A stretch of DNA of 64,000 nucleotides from Palaemon carinicauda (GCF_036898095.1 NC_090726.1:36667513-36731512), one strand, 5' to 3'; positions 1-11,913 are shown, numbered from the stretch's first letter. Numbers and translations are program-made. Notes: generated from the letters alone by a model not told the origin.

Positions 1-654
1 ATGTTTCGGCACTCCCCATCACGCGATCCTTTAGCAACAAGAGAGCAGTCACAAGTGCGTGCCACGTGACTACACGTGCCATATTGATTGCTCGCCAACG
101 ATCTTCCTCTCGCCATACAGGACTGTGGTTAAGCAGTTGTGGTCATCGGTGTGTACCACTTCGGTGGGTCACCCTATTTCACTTATTCGTGCCTGTTCAC
201 ACCACTTCGGTAGTTGGCAAGAGCGCACCTGTTCGCAATCCCTCTTTGGTGCGCCATGCTCTCCCTTGGAGTAATCAGCTCTCACTAGATAGCACAACAG
301 GACTATACCTCTCTTGGGTATAGTACTTCCAGAAGGGAATGTAAGTACGCTTACCCCCTTAGCACCTCAGAGGGCTCTCCTTTGTTTATGAAGGATGCAC
401 CTTGGTTGCTAGAGCTAGTTAAAAGAGTGTAGTTGGAGGTTTTCGGACCGGCCCCAATACCACCTGTCGTATCCCCTGCGGGTACCCCTCGTATTCCTCT
501 CGAGGCATCAGAGTCCTCTGGGAAGGGCAGTCGACCCTCAGACCTGAGACTTAGTAGCACTACTGCAAGGCAGGCTCCTCCTCCTACTATTTTCACCCTC
601 CTCCCCAAGAGCAGTCGTCCAGATAGCAATAGTACCTGGACTCTTAAGACTTCA
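1..654. other. Unassigned 5' sequence, possibly retroelement remnant
   Basis: No gene can be supported. 59-323 reads as short Arg/Ser-rich peptides (for example LIARQRSSSRHTG) reminiscent of the basic repeats of the DIRS Gag proteins further downstream, and 433-654 is Ser/Pro-rich, but neither has a convincing domain. It abuts the LINE endonuclease fragment that begins near 655. It may be the older host sequence into which that LINE inserted. Confidence 0.3.
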
Positions 655-950
655 AGATATGCTATTACTGTAGAACAAAATATGCAACAAATAAACCACA
701 TTCCAACAAGAAAGGACAATGTCCTAGATTAAGTATTTGTGAATGAGGTGAATTATGTTAAAAAAATAAGAGTGTATAACACGGGAATTTCAGACCACAA
801 TGTCATAGAATTAATAGTCCATTCCAAAGCAAGTGAACTCAGAGATAAACAAAGCACAAAACGATGAGGATATGGAAAATATAATTTTTATAGTAAGAAT
901 ATAAAATGGTTAGAAATAAATGAAGAATTGAACAAAGTTTGGAAAAATGT
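655..950 (+). pseudogene. LINE retrotransposon, 5' piece (end of APE endonuclease), split by DIRS
   Basis: Reads EQNMQQINHIPTRKDNVLD, stop, then VFVNEVNYVKKIRVYNTGISDHNVIEL, the typical C-terminal end of an apurinic-type endonuclease of non-LTR retrotransposons; the -SDHN- motif carries the catalytic Asp/His pair. At least two in-frame stops (about 730 and 867) show decay. Reading continues into a Lys-rich linker ending at 950, where a DIRS element begins; the same LINE resumes at 9745. The left border near 655 is approximate: the 5' half of the element is missing. Confidence 0.7.
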
Positions 951-1026
951 TTGTTCCGTAACCGAAATACAAACCACGCTATTTACATTGGGTTTGCCTT
1001 TTAGCGCAGCTGAAATGGCGAGCCAT

Positions 1027-2020
1027 TAGAATTTAACGAGGGTGTATTACCCCCGCGCTAGTTAGCGGGGGGCTAGGGGAGGGATAGCTAGCTACCCCTC
1101 CCCCCCTCACACACCGGTGAAGCTCACTTTCACTTTTGGCTCGGACTGGGACAGACGTCTCTGTCTTTGTCCTCGCTTGGCAGCCATTATTTGTTTTGTC
1201 TTTACTTAATCACTTACTTTTCTTTTACTCTATATATATGTAAAAAAAATTTCATGTTTGTATATATATTTGAGTATAGGAAACAGTAAGTTTCCTTTTC
1301 AGAGTTTTGTGCTTGTGTGTGTAGTGTACGATATCTCCGTGGAGCCCTCGGCAGTTTAGGCCACCACGGTGTAATTTTATGGGTATCGAGTTTGACTTCG
1401 GTCTTTCTCTCTCTCTCTCTCTCTCTTGAGGTCGTTCACCCTTTTACTACGTTACTCACCTCTTGTAGCTTCTTTCCCGTGTGGGGGGTTGCTACGCCGT
1501 ACGTTTTGTCTCAATTAGTTTAGAATTTAACGAGGGTGTATTACCCCCGCGCTAGTTAGCGGGGGGCTAGGGGAGGGATAGCTAGCTACCCCTCCCCCCC
1601 TCACACACCGGTGAAGCTCACTTTCACTTTTGGCTCGGACTGGGACAGACGTCTCTGTCTTTGTCCTCTCTTGGCAGCTATTATTTGTTTTGTCTTTACT
1701 TAATCACTTACTTTTCTTTTACTCTATATATATGTAAAAAAAATTTCATGTTTGTATATATATTTGAGTATAGAAATCAGTAAGTTTCCTTTTCAGAGTT
1801 TTGTGCTTGTGTGTGTAGTGTACGATATCTCCGTGGAGCCCTCGGCAGTTTAGGCCACCACGGTGTAATTTTATGGGTATCGAGTTTGACTTCGGTCTTT
1901 CTCTCTCTCTCTCTCTCTCTCTCTTGAGGTCGTTCACCCTTTTACTACGTTACTCAACTCTTGTAGCTTCCTTCCCGTTTGGGGGGGTTGCTACGCCGTA
2001 CATTTTGTCTCAATTAGTTT
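1027..2020 (+). repeat. ~494-bp tandem duplication near left end of DIRS copy 1
   Basis: The block starting AGAATTTAACGAGGGTG at about 1028 recurs at about 1522, both ending GTCTCAATTAGTTT. Each copy carries the inner ITR palindrome around GATAGCTAGCTACC, a TC microsatellite and the start of the untranslated leader. The two copies differ at few positions, so the duplication is recent relative to the decay of the coding region, or has been homogenised. Confidence 0.9.
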
Positions 2021-2339
2021 ATGAATCTAATTGTATTTGTAAAATTTTCAGCTTTGTAGAACGATTCCTTTCGGGGTTTTCGTTCTTTCTTTAGTGTTCA
2101 TTTTTAAATTACATAATTACATAGTTACATAATTATAATTGTTATAATTCTGTTTTGGTTACAGCTCTCCTTCCGTGAGTGTAAGTGGTTGTGAGGGCAC
2201 GTGCCTGTTGTGTAATTCTTGTTTTCCTTTCCCTCGGGATTCCTCTTCGGAGCCTTCCCGGGGAATGAATGTGTACTAATGATTTTTGTTTTATTCTTTT
2301 ACAGTTACCGATCTAGTTCGTTTCTGTAATATGGCAACG

Positions 2340-5300
2340 GTGTGAGCTGTCTTGTTGAGGCCTGGGGATTCGGCTGTTGCTGCCTCCCCTTTGGATTTTC
2401 GTCAGGGGCGTGTCTCCTTCTACTGGAAGTACTCTCGTGACGATTGACAGCTCTCCAGTTCATTTTAGAACTCTCAGGAGGCTCGCCTCCTTGGGTGGGT
2501 GACTTTCCTTCCGAGGGAAGTTTTTCCTGTCCAGGCTTGAGTTTTTCCCCTTTTGGGGGGTTCTTCTCTTGCCTTTTTTTCGTGCGACTATGCTCTTGGT
2601 GCTGAGTGGTCGCACCTGCAGTTTCGCTCAAGGGGCTGGGCAACTGCAGGAGCCCCTCTTCGGAGGATTGCTCCTTTTAAGTCACTGGCTGACCATTCTC
2701 TTCTACGAAGTGTTTCTCTTTCGTTCGCGGGAGAGTACACTCATAGAGACTCCTCTTCGGAGGATTCTTCTGCTGTTGTTGCTGTTGGCCTCCTTCGCCG
2801 TAAGGCTGACCGTCCGCCTCGTCGTAAGGGCCTCCCATCTCCCTATAAGGGTGCTAAGAGGCGCCTTTTTGAATCTCCGTATGCAGCCTACAACTCCTTC
2901 TTCTTGATCTTCCGCCCCTGGTGCAGATGGACAGCGGTCTGACCTTGTCTTCTGACGGGCAACGGTCTTCCCGACGGACAACAGTCTTCCCGACGGACAA
3001 CGGTCTTCCGACGGACATCAGTCTCCCGACGGACAACGATCCCTTCGGGGCGAAGGGTTGCCTCCCACGGGGGTTCTTCCCTTGCGTGTCAGGGTTACCC
3101 TGCGCGCCCTTCTGCCAGCTCAGTGTTAGCGCACAGGCGGTCTCCTGCTCATCAGCGCTTTCCTGATCACTAGCGTTCTCCTGTTCGCCAACGCTCTCCT
3201 GTTCGTCAGCGCTCTCATGATGATCATCTCTGCTGTACCTGTTGGTTCCTGTTACGCGCCCTGTGCGCCCACGTTTGCCCTCGCGATCTAGAACTTCGGT
3301 TCAGGTCTGGGTCAAAGACTCTTCTTCTACGCACAGGCTTCCACGCGTTGCCTTCTGCTCGCCAGCGATCACCAGCTCGCCAGCGACCTTAGACGCGTCA
3401 ACATTCACCTGCTCGTCAGCGATCTCTTACGTGTCAACGATCGCCATCGATCTGCCACGCGTGTCAGTTCCCCTGAACATCATTAGTAGCGATCTAGCGC
3501 TCGCCTGCTGTGGACCACGATCTCCGATTGCTGAATCTTGCCGTAGATCTTCCTCCTGCGCTCCAGCGCTCACCTTTACTTCTGTCCTTCTGTTCGCCAG
3601 CTTTCTTCAATTGCCAGCGCCCTTCTTTGCCACGCACCAATGGGCGCCAACGGTTTTCTGACCGTCTAGGATCGCCTGATTAACAGCTTGCTTCAGCGCT
3701 CACCTTCCTGATGCACCTGCGCGCCTTCTGTTAGCGCGATGCGCGCTAACCATCACTAGTCTCTCTTGCGTTGGCAATCGCCTACGCGCCCGCGCGATTC
3801 TTCACCTGCGTGCTAGCGTTTTTGTTAACGCACCACCGCTCGTCAACGCACCGTCGCTTGCCGACGCGCCATCGCTTGCCGACACGCCATCGCTTGCCGA
3901 CGCGCCATCGTTTGCCAACGCTCCTTCACTCTCCTACGGGCTATCGCTCGCCAGAACGCGCCATCGCTCGTCAACGCGCCATCGCCCGCCTGCGCTCACC
4001 CGCGCGCCCACGTGCCTGCGTGGCCACACGCCCACGTGCCTGCGTGGCCACACGCCCACGTGCCCGCGCGACCGCACGCCCACGTGTCTGCACGCCTACG
4101 CTCATGCGCAACCGCGCACATGCTCTCCAATGTTCGCCCGCGCGCGAACCAATGGTATTCCATCGCTCGGACGGACTGTGTTCCGTCGCGCGGACCGACG
4201 GTGTTCCGTTGCGCGCGCGGACCGACGGTGTTCCGTCGCGCGCGCGGACCGACGGTGTTCCGTCGCGCGCGCGGACCGACGGTGTTCCGTCGCGCGCGCG
4301 GACCGACGGTGTTCCGTCGCGCGCGCGGACCGACGGTGTTCCGTCGCGCGCGCGGACCGACGGTGTTCCGTCGCGCGCGCGGACCGACGGTGTTCCGTCG
4401 CGCGCGCGGACCGACGGTGTTCCGTCGCGCGCGCGGACCGACGGTGTTCCGTCGCGCGCGCGGACCGACGGTGTTCCGTCGCGCGCGCGGACCGACGGTG
4501 TTCCGTCGCGCGCGCGGACCGACGGTGTTCCGTCGCGCGCGCGGACCGACGGTGTTCCGTCGCGCGCGCGGACCGACGGTGTTCCGTCGCGCGCGCGGAC
4601 CGACGGTGTTCCGTCGCGCGCGCGGACCGACGGTGTTCCGTCGCGCGCGCGGACCGACGGTGTTCCGTCGCGCGCGCGGACCGACGGTGTTCCGTCGCGC
4701 GCGCGGACCGACGGTGTTCCGTCGCGCGCGCGGACCGACGGTGTTCCGTCGCGCGCGCGGACCGACGGTGTTCCGTCGCGCGCGCGGACCGACGGTGTTC
4801 CGTCGCGCGCGCGGACCGACGGTGTTCCGTCGCGCGCGCGGACCGACGGTGTTCCGTCGCGCGCGCGGACCGACGGTGTTCCGTCGCGCGCGCGAACCGA
4901 CGGTATTTCTTCGCACGAACGTCGGCTTAATTCTTGCAGTATCCATTGCTCGCCTATGGGTTATTGCTCGCCGACCACCAGCTCTCGCCCTTCCTACCAC
5001 GCTCGCCCTCCTTCTGCGCTCCTTCACTCACCTTCGTTTGCGTTCCTGCGTGCCCTCGCATGGGCGCTTCCACGTTCGCCCACGCGCAAATCATTGATTT
5101 ACCATCGCGCGAGCACCAGGGCGATTGCGACCGCGATTCCCATTGGGGTTCGCAGCATGGCCAGCCTAGCGAGTCTTCTGGAGCGTATTTCCAGAACACG
5201 GCCTCACCCCGTAAACGCAGAGCATGGCACATGCAAGAATAGGAAGAATCTTCAGGGAGGTCTGAGCAACATTCTTCTTTCCAGAACCTGGGTTAGCCCT

Positions 5301-5900
5301 TCCCCGTCATTCCCTGGAAGGGTTTTTTGGCGGGGTGCTTTCCGTTCGAGATTTCTCCATCGGCCAAGGGGTGACTGGTTTACCCCTTCCTCTTCTCCAT
5401 CTCGTGAAAGGGGCCTACCAGGTCCTTTCTCTCCTCGGTTGCGACCCGAGGTTTTGTTCAAGGAAGCTACAGGAAGGTCATGGGTACTTTCCTCCTCTCG
5501 GGCTCATGCACCTTGGCGTTTCGTTGTCAAGTATCAAACTTGCGGGCAAGCTCGATGTTGGACCATCTGGACGCAATGACCGAGGGCTTCCTTTCGGGTG
5601 TCTCATCTGTAGATGTCGACAACCTCAGACACCCTTCCATCCTTGAGAAGAGTTTGTTTGTGCCCAAGGACAGAGACATAGACAGCGGCTGTGCGGAGGA
5701 AGTCGACTTCCGTTTTCACTCCTCCAAGGCGCTTTCTTCCAGACCCTGCAGGGCTCCAGCGCCTCTTTCTTTCAGCCACGTCGGCCTAAGTTATCGACCG
5801 GCTATGACAACTGAGACAAGGTGTCCAATTGCAGTTCCCTCCTGTCAGGAACAGATGGCATGGGAGGCTCTCCCGGGGGGGCATAGTCCTAGAGGGAGCG
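2340..5900 (+). pseudogene. Gag-like region of DIRS copy 1 (decayed, with repeat expansion)
   Basis: Corresponds to the Gag region of copy 2 (20883-24803). Shared landmarks are a Ser/Arg-rich stretch around 2740-2900 (SSEDSS, PRRKGLPSPYKG), repeated basic hexapeptides RHRLPT around 3840-3920, and the segment HRASTRAIATAIPIGVRS near 5100, aligning with HRASASATSTAIPAGFRS in copy 2. The C-terminal Gag part (5300-5900) is identifiable by NILLSRTW and later SNLRASSMLDHLDAMTEG. There is no continuous frame: at least three frame changes occur, and the 27-bp array sits inside. The 602-codon open frame at 3771-5579 is largely a product of the array and should not be taken as the native protein. Confidence 0.6.
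4176..4900 (+). repeat. 27-bp tandem array, ~26 copies, GC-rich, inside DIRS Gag region
   Basis: The unit of 27 bp contains the hairpin GACGG-TGTT-CCGTC followed by an alternating GCGCGCG run and GGACC. About 26 nearly identical units run from roughly 4196 to 4895, with diverged units at both edges. Because 27 is a multiple of three and the unit has no stop in several frames, long frames are open on both strands (nonapeptide ARTDGVPSR in one + frame). CpG and alternating GC content contrast strongly with the AT-rich surroundings. Confidence 0.97.
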
Positions 5901-6080
5901 GCAGAGTTCACGAACTCTAGGATTGGCACCCCCCCTTGCAGGTTTCACGCTGGGAGGATGCCCAAGGTTACTCATCCGGATGACAGCTTCCCAATGCCCA
6001 TTCATGCACGATCTCCGTGATCAGCCAAGGATATCGCGCCTGCCGTCTCTGTCAGCGAATTCAGTGTCTCTGAATCTCTA

Positions 6081-6176
6081 TGCCATAGGGTCAGCAAGAG
6101 TTTGCCCGTTTGGACAGAATGATCCATGCCATAGGGTCAGCAAGAGTTTGCCCGTTTGGGCAGAATGATCCATGCC
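6081..6176 (+). repeat. ~48-bp direct duplication
   Basis: CCATAGGGTCAGCAAGAG and the following sequence to ATGATCCATGCC occur twice in a row with one mismatch, inside the decayed RT leader of DIRS copy 1. A local replication-slippage duplication; no function proposed. Confidence 0.85.
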
Positions 6177-6736
6177 TTAGGAGAAGGTCCTCCATAGGAT
6201 CGTCGACGGCTCCACCCCCGGCTTCTTCAGTCGATCCTTTCTTTCAAGGAAGTATCTGATACGGGAGTTCCGTAGTCGACCTCTCAGCCCTGATCAAGTT
6301 TGTTGAACAAACTTCGTCCAGCGTGGAACAGCAGAATCGATCAGACTGGTAGCGAGGCGACAGGACTCCTTAGGCCCTAGATCGGAAGGACGGGTACTTT
6401 CAGTGTCCATTCCATCCATCTTCCAGGAAGCTCGTGGAATTCAGCCTAGACTACAGGTATTCCTGCTTAAGATGCAGTGTGGCGATCCCGCCGTGGCATC
6501 GCAGGTTTTTTTCCCCAGAGAACTCTCCCTGCTTTCCTCATGGCCGCTCAGGTGCAGGCTTCCGCCTCCTTCGCCTTTTGGAGGTCTGGTCAACTCCGGT
6601 AGGCTCGGGTTCGACCTTCTTCAGCGCCGGGACAAGCTTCCGGATGCTTACCATGAGTGGGGGTTCATGGTATTTTGCTAGGAGCCTTTTCTTCTTCTTC
6701 TGCCTCAACATCGGGAGTATCTAGCCATGATATTGA

Positions 6737-6855
6737 GTCAACGGCCTTACCACGTTGGAAACCCCGCTTCTCGTCTGTCCAGCGAGGTTAAGCAACGTCG
6801 GTTCTGGTTGGTACTTGGATGGGTGACCGCCTGGGGACGCCAGATTCTGTTGCCA
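6737..6855 (+). rRNA. 5S rRNA sequence, near full length (probable pseudogene), inserted in DIRS copy 1
   Basis: 119 nt starting GTCAACGGCC and ending near CTGTTGCC. It retains the canonical arthropod 5S landmarks in order: TACCACGTTG, TTCTCGTC, GTTAAGCAACGTCGG (A box), TACTTGGATGGGTGACCGCC (intermediate element and C box), then GCCTGGG-type pairing strand. The two terminal strands can still pair partly (GTCAAC with GTTGCC). It is cleanly embedded in RT-coding sequence: flanks CTAGCCATGATATTGA and the following ACC...GCAAGGCTGAGG align with copy 2 at 25198-25266 without the insert. No T-run terminator follows directly (first TTTT over 100 nt downstream), and several stem positions differ from consensus, so transcription as functional 5S is doubtful. 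Confidence 0.88.
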
Positions 6856-7949
6856 CCTCCTCCGAGCCTTCCCTTCAGTTGACTGTGGCAAGGCTGAGGG
6901 GAGTCGCAGTACCTGTTCTCAGTCAAGCAGAGCTTTCAGCCCTACCTTGGAACGTTTCCTAGTTCTCTTTTCCTCTTTGACCCGTCTAAGTTCCGAACGG
7001 TCGCCTCAGGATAAGTTCCCTGTGGGGCGGCCCAAGTTCCGGTGGTTTCAAAGCAACGATTAACCGGACTTTCTGGCCCCTATGGGACCAGCGGAACGTT
7101 TGGACCTGCAATGGGTGTTGACCTATGGAACCTCTTGATGGGAGTGGATATTCTCGTCCTTTCCCCACATTTTTGATGCTGTTCTCGGCCTCGTCAAAGA
7201 AAAGGTTGGGGGGGTGGCATGTTCCGGTCCAGGCCTATGGTCAGGACCTGAAGGATACCTCTCCATCATTCAGGCAGGCTTAGGGGCCGTAGTCTGGTCC
7301 CTCTACAGATCCTACAGCTCCTGCCGAGTCGCTCCGTGCGCGTCGACTTCATGGTTCTGGCGTGTTCTAACCAGCAGGGGACGCATTTTCACACCTTCGC
7401 ATCTTGCAGTAAAGATACTGAGTTGATTTGAGATACTCTCAATACTACCATCGGCTCTCTCATTCCGGGCAGAGAAATGTTCTCTCCGACTATCCGAGCA
7501 GAGCCTCGTAGAGAGAGTGTACCTGGGGGTCTTTGGCCTTGAGTAACCAGCTAGTCCTGGTCTAGGGGACCTGATCGCGACAGCTTGGGACCTCAAGCTT
7601 CCGCTGTTCTTCCCCCCAGTCTCAGACCCCGAGACTCTGGCAAGATGCATTCCGGTGATGGTGGGACAACATCGACACCTGCGTCTTCCCTCCTTTGTTG
7701 TCTGTTGAGAATGGGTCTCAACAAGACCAGGTTGTCTGTCAACCTTTCAATGGCCCTGAGAGCTCCACTGGGACTATGCGCAGAACGGTTTCCGGACCCT
7801 CTGCTTCCCCGGACGGAACTCCCGGGAGAGCTTTTCCCACGGCACAGGCTACTCAAACAACCACACTGCAACATCTTTCACGAGCCGGGGCGTTGCTTCG
7901 TCTTCATGCCTGGAGACACTACGCCTCCTCCTCAAGAAGAGACAACCCG

Positions 7950-8935
7950 CTACAGTCGCGGGACGGAGGTCGCGTCATCTGCGATAGTCACCCGCAGAGG
8001 TCTTCCAGGCGAAGTGGAGAGTCTTCGGTGGTTGGTGTTGTGGGAGATATACCTCTTCCCTTGAGGCCTCTTCTCCAGCAATAACGATCTTATTGCCTTT
8101 CGGCGGAAGGAAACTCCTTTCCGCTCTCGGCAATGAAGCCTGTCGCTCAGCTTTTCCCTGACCTTCAGGCTTAAAGGAATAACTTTTTCCTTCCCGCTGG
8201 ACCTTTCCTCGCTCATGCGAAGCTGCGAACGTCCCTGCCCTAGTCGGAGTGAGACCTCCAACTTGGAGCATGGCTCGGACTTTTTAGTCCCTTAAGAGAT
8301 CTTCTCAAGATCCTTTACGTCAGGCCTCTGATCGTATTCTGTCTTGGGGCTCCTGCTCACTCTGGCCGCGGCCAGTGTGTAAGCAATCTTCTTGGTCTCG
8401 TACGACTCCGCCCTTTCTAAGGAATGGGGGAAGGCAACATTCAGGTTCGCTCCTGAGTTGTTGGCTAGACTCAGAATCTTGGGGTCCCGGCCCTTCGGTC
8501 CAATTCCTTCAAGATTTCGAGTCGCCATTCTGTATCTGATGTCCCAAAACCTTCTCCTTGCCAGTAAAGGAATCGAGAGGTTAACTTTGGGAACAGCTGC
8601 AGTTTGTCCTCAGTTGCAGCCGGTTTGGGAGCACAAGAAGGACACTGGGGAGAGTCACCAGTATACCTCTTCAGCTCGGACTCAAGGACATTCATCTTGA
8701 CCTGACTCCAGACCCTCCCTCGTCACGTCGCCCTACAGCACGATGTCGGATACATTGCAACGTCCCTCGCCTTCGAGTAATATTACTCTGTGACGCAGGT
8801 GCTACAAGCTGGAGTCTGGAAGCGTCTAATGACCTTCGCAGCCCGCTTCCTGCAGGGCGTGACCCACAGGAGTTTCGATACGTTTTCTATTTTTGTGGTG
8901 GCTACACAACAGCTGGTCTAACCCCAGGCTCCTTT
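7950..8935 (+). pseudogene. Tyrosine recombinase remnant of DIRS copy 1
   Basis: Pieces align in order with the recombinase of copy 2. The C-terminal piece reads VLQAGVWKRLMTF, then ARFLQGVTHRSFDTFSI, then VVATQQLV and stop at about 8932. The position of the catalytic Tyr, present as AHYLQ in copy 2, is Phe here (ARFLQ), so even a repaired frame would lack the nucleophile. Several stops and frameshifts lie upstream. Confidence 0.65.
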
Positions 8936-9744
8936 TTTGACAGGTAGCAGAAGGTTGAGGGCATTGTTATCAGGTTTTAGTCTGCATGAACAAAAGAAAT
9001 ATGTCTGGCCCTTACTTCCTTCTTCATCATCTCCTTTACTGGGAAGCAGCATCCTGGTCTCTGCATAGCTGACCTCGATCCTCTGCAGGTAAACCATGCT
9101 TCCTTGTGTTCCGAGTATTGAGTCAATACTGTCGCGTCCCCCATACCCTGACGAGTTGGTATTGGGAACGTCCTAACCCAGAGTTCCTTCTGGAACTCAC
9201 TGCCTAGGACGGGTCACACTTCTTCCTTCACACACAAGCTTATGTAGGCCACACGGTTCCTTGCGGAGCGAGGAACTTGTGAGGTGCAGGGACTCCTTTT
9301 CTCGAGTGCGACTCACTCGGATTCTGAGTCCCCGGGTAAAGCCAAAGCCAGTATGGCTGGGGACTTTCCACCCTACCTAATGGGTAAGTCACCCAATGTA
9401 AATAGCGTGGTTTGTATTTCGGTTACGGAACAAATGACAAATTCGAAGATAATTTGTATTTTTCCTAACCATACTAACCTTAGCTATTTACACATATTTG
9501 CCCGCCAGCCCTGTCCCCCAAGACAAGTCCTACCTCTAAGTGAAAGTGAGCTTCACTGGTGTGTGTGAGGGGGGGGAGGGGTAGCTAGCTACCCCCCCCC
9601 CCCCCCGCTAACTAGCGCGGGGGTAATACACCCTCGTTAAATTCTAATGGCTCGCCATTTCAGCTGCGCTAAAAGGTAAACCCAATGTAAATAGCTAAGG
9701 TTTGTATGGTTAGGAAAAATACAAATTATCTTCGAATTTGTCAT

Positions 9745-11913
9745 ATTCGTAAGTGATAATACAGTATACAGGTAAATACGGATATACTGTACAAAATATT
9801 GGAGAAAATTGTTGAAAAATATGTAAAAAAAAAAAAAATAAACATCAGACATGCATACCAAGAGACAGAAGGATCTTATTTCAGAAAAAATAGGAAGTGA
9901 AAGAAAAATCTTGCAAAAGAAAAAATGTAGGGAAAATGATGGAAATAAGAAGTAAGATAGAAAATGCAGAACAAAATATTATACATTCGAAAGAAAATGA
10001 AAAAGGGACTTAGACGAAAGGACACTTCAAAATATCAAGAAAAATCCCAAAGTACTTTACTCCTATGCAAAAAAGATGAATAAAGGGAGATTAGAAATAG
10101 GCCCTCTAAGAATTGAGGGACAGTTAAAGAATAAAAAAAAGAAATATGCAACATATTAGCAGAAAAATATAAGAGTGAATCCACGCCAAGAATTGCGAAT
10201 GAGAATAATGAAGCAGAAATGAGAGAAGAAAATATTGAATATCTAATGGATATAGATATTAATGAAGCAGATATTGTGCAGGCTATAAGCGAAATTTAAA
10301 ATGGATCGACGGCCGGGCCAGATGGAGTTCCAGCCATTTTGTTAAAAAAAAAAATGCACGCACTATCGCGAAGCCGCTTGCAATACTGCTAAGACAAAGT
10401 GTAGATAAGAGCAAGATTAATGTTAAACATAAATTAGCATATATAACCCCTATTTTAAAAAGTGGACCAGGACTAGAGGCAAGCAATTATAGACCGTTAG
10501 TCTAACATCACATATTATGAAAGTGCATGAAAGGGTAATAAAAAAGAAAATAATGAATCATTTGGTTAAAAATAATTTATTTAATATAGGTCAACACGGT
10601 TTTGTGTCCGGAAAAAGTACACAAGCCGAACTGATAGCACACTATGAAAACATAGACAAAAATATGATAAATGAAAAAGACACAGATGTGGTCTATCTAG
10701 ATTTTGTAAAAGCCTTTGACAAGGTAGACCATAATATATTAGAGAAAAAATGAGAAAGCATAATATTGTGGGAAAGATAGGAAAATGGATAAAAGAATTT
10801 CTTCAAAACAGAAAACAGATAGTGGTTGCAAATGACGAGAAATCAGATGAAGCTCAGGTAATATCTGGCATGCCACAGGGTACGGTATTAGCTGTACTGC
10901 TGTTTGTTATTATGATCTGACATAGACTGTAATGTTAAAGACTCTGTAGTGAGAAGTTTCGCTGATGACACAAGAACAAGTAGAGAAATTACTTGTGATG
11001 AAGATAGGAACTCATTACAAAGAGATCTAAACAAAATATATGAATGGGTGGAGATAAATAGGATGGTATTTAACTCCGATAAATTTGAATCAATAAATTA
11101 TGGAAGCAGAGAAGGAATGGTTTATGCATACAGGTGACCTAATGACGAGACAATCACAAATAAGGAAGCAATTAAAGACCTTGGTGTAATGTTAAACAGG
11201 AATATGTTATGCAACGACCAAATAGCAACACTGTTGGCTAAATGTAAAGCAAAAATGGGAATGTTATTCAGACACTTTAAAACAAGAAAAGCTGAATACA
11301 TGATTATGCTTTACAAAACTTTTGTACGTAGTACACTCGAGTACTGCAATGTGATATGGTACCCACACTACCAAAAGGATATTGCACAAATAGAGAGTGT
11401 ACAAAGGTCCTTTACTGCTAGAATAGAAGAAGTTAAGGACCTTGACTACTGGGAAAGACTGCAATTTTTAAAATTGTCCAGTCTTGTAAGGAGAAGAGAA
11501 CGCTACATGATAATACAAGCATGGAAGCAAATAGAAGGAATTACTGAAAACATCATGGAGCTAAAAATATCAGAAAGAGCAAGCCGAGATAGATTAATAG
11601 AGCCCAAAACTATACCAGGAAAACTAAGGAAGGCACACTGGACATTAATCCACTACGCACCAGCATCGATAATGCAGCGACTATTTAATGCGCTGCCAGC
11701 TCATCTAAGAAACATATCAGGAGTGAGCCTAGATGTGTTTAAGAATAAGCTCGATAAATACCTAAGATGCATCCCAGACCATCCAAGACTGGAAGATGCA
11801 ATATACACCGGAAGATGCATTAGCAACTCCGGTGGATATACGAATTGCCTCACACTGAGGGACCTGGGGGAACCCAAACATAGAATAAGGCAATAAGGTA
11901 AGGTAAGGCAACA
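9745..11913 (+). pseudogene. LINE retrotransposon, 3' piece (reverse transcriptase to tail)
   Basis: Continuation of the LINE cut at 950. The order is: linker with KNPKVLYSYAKKM (about 10038), AGPDGVPAILL (RT start, 10312), QHGFVSGKSTQAELI and VVYLDFVKAFDKVDH (10585-10735; palm Asp), ISGMPQGTVLAVLLF (about 10863), SFADDTR (catalytic FADD, about 10955), then the C-terminal region TFVRSTLEYCNVIWYPHY (11319) and AKM...RHFKTRKAEYM. Frame changes near 10310, 10750, 10920 and 11140 show it is dead. It ends with an AATAAGGTAAGG-type short-repeat tail near 11913. RT motifs fit APE-type non-LTR elements; I cannot assign the clade securely (Jockey/CR1/Daphne-like). Confidence 0.82.

Larger units (their letters stand above)
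951..9744 (+). mobile_element. Degraded DIRS-type tyrosine-recombinase retrotransposon (copy 1), 8.8 kb
   Basis: Left end TTGTTCCGTAACC at 951; right end GAATTTGTCAT at 9744. Inner parts of the ends are inverted repeats (about 985-1160 against 9540-9695), while the outermost ~30-60 bp of each end differ, as in DIRS elements. An internal complementary region (about 9395-9495) carries the two outer ends joined head to tail in reverse complement, reading GGAACAAATGACAAATTC at the junction; this defines both borders. Coding parts in order: Gag-like region (about 2340-5900), RT remnants (5930-7100), RNase H (7180-7500), methyltransferase-like (7560-7950), recombinase (7950-8935). All are broken by stops and frameshifts. 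No target duplication is seen. The insertion splits a LINE. Confidence 0.88.

Noticed and set aside
2305..3166. Several overlapping ORFs on both strands near the start of DIRS copy 1
   Set aside because: They are shadows of one decayed Gag region.
3771..5579. 602-codon open frame on + (and 343-codon on -)
   Set aside because: Mostly generated by the 27-bp array, whose unit is a multiple of three and stop-free in several frames; only its ends resemble decayed Gag.
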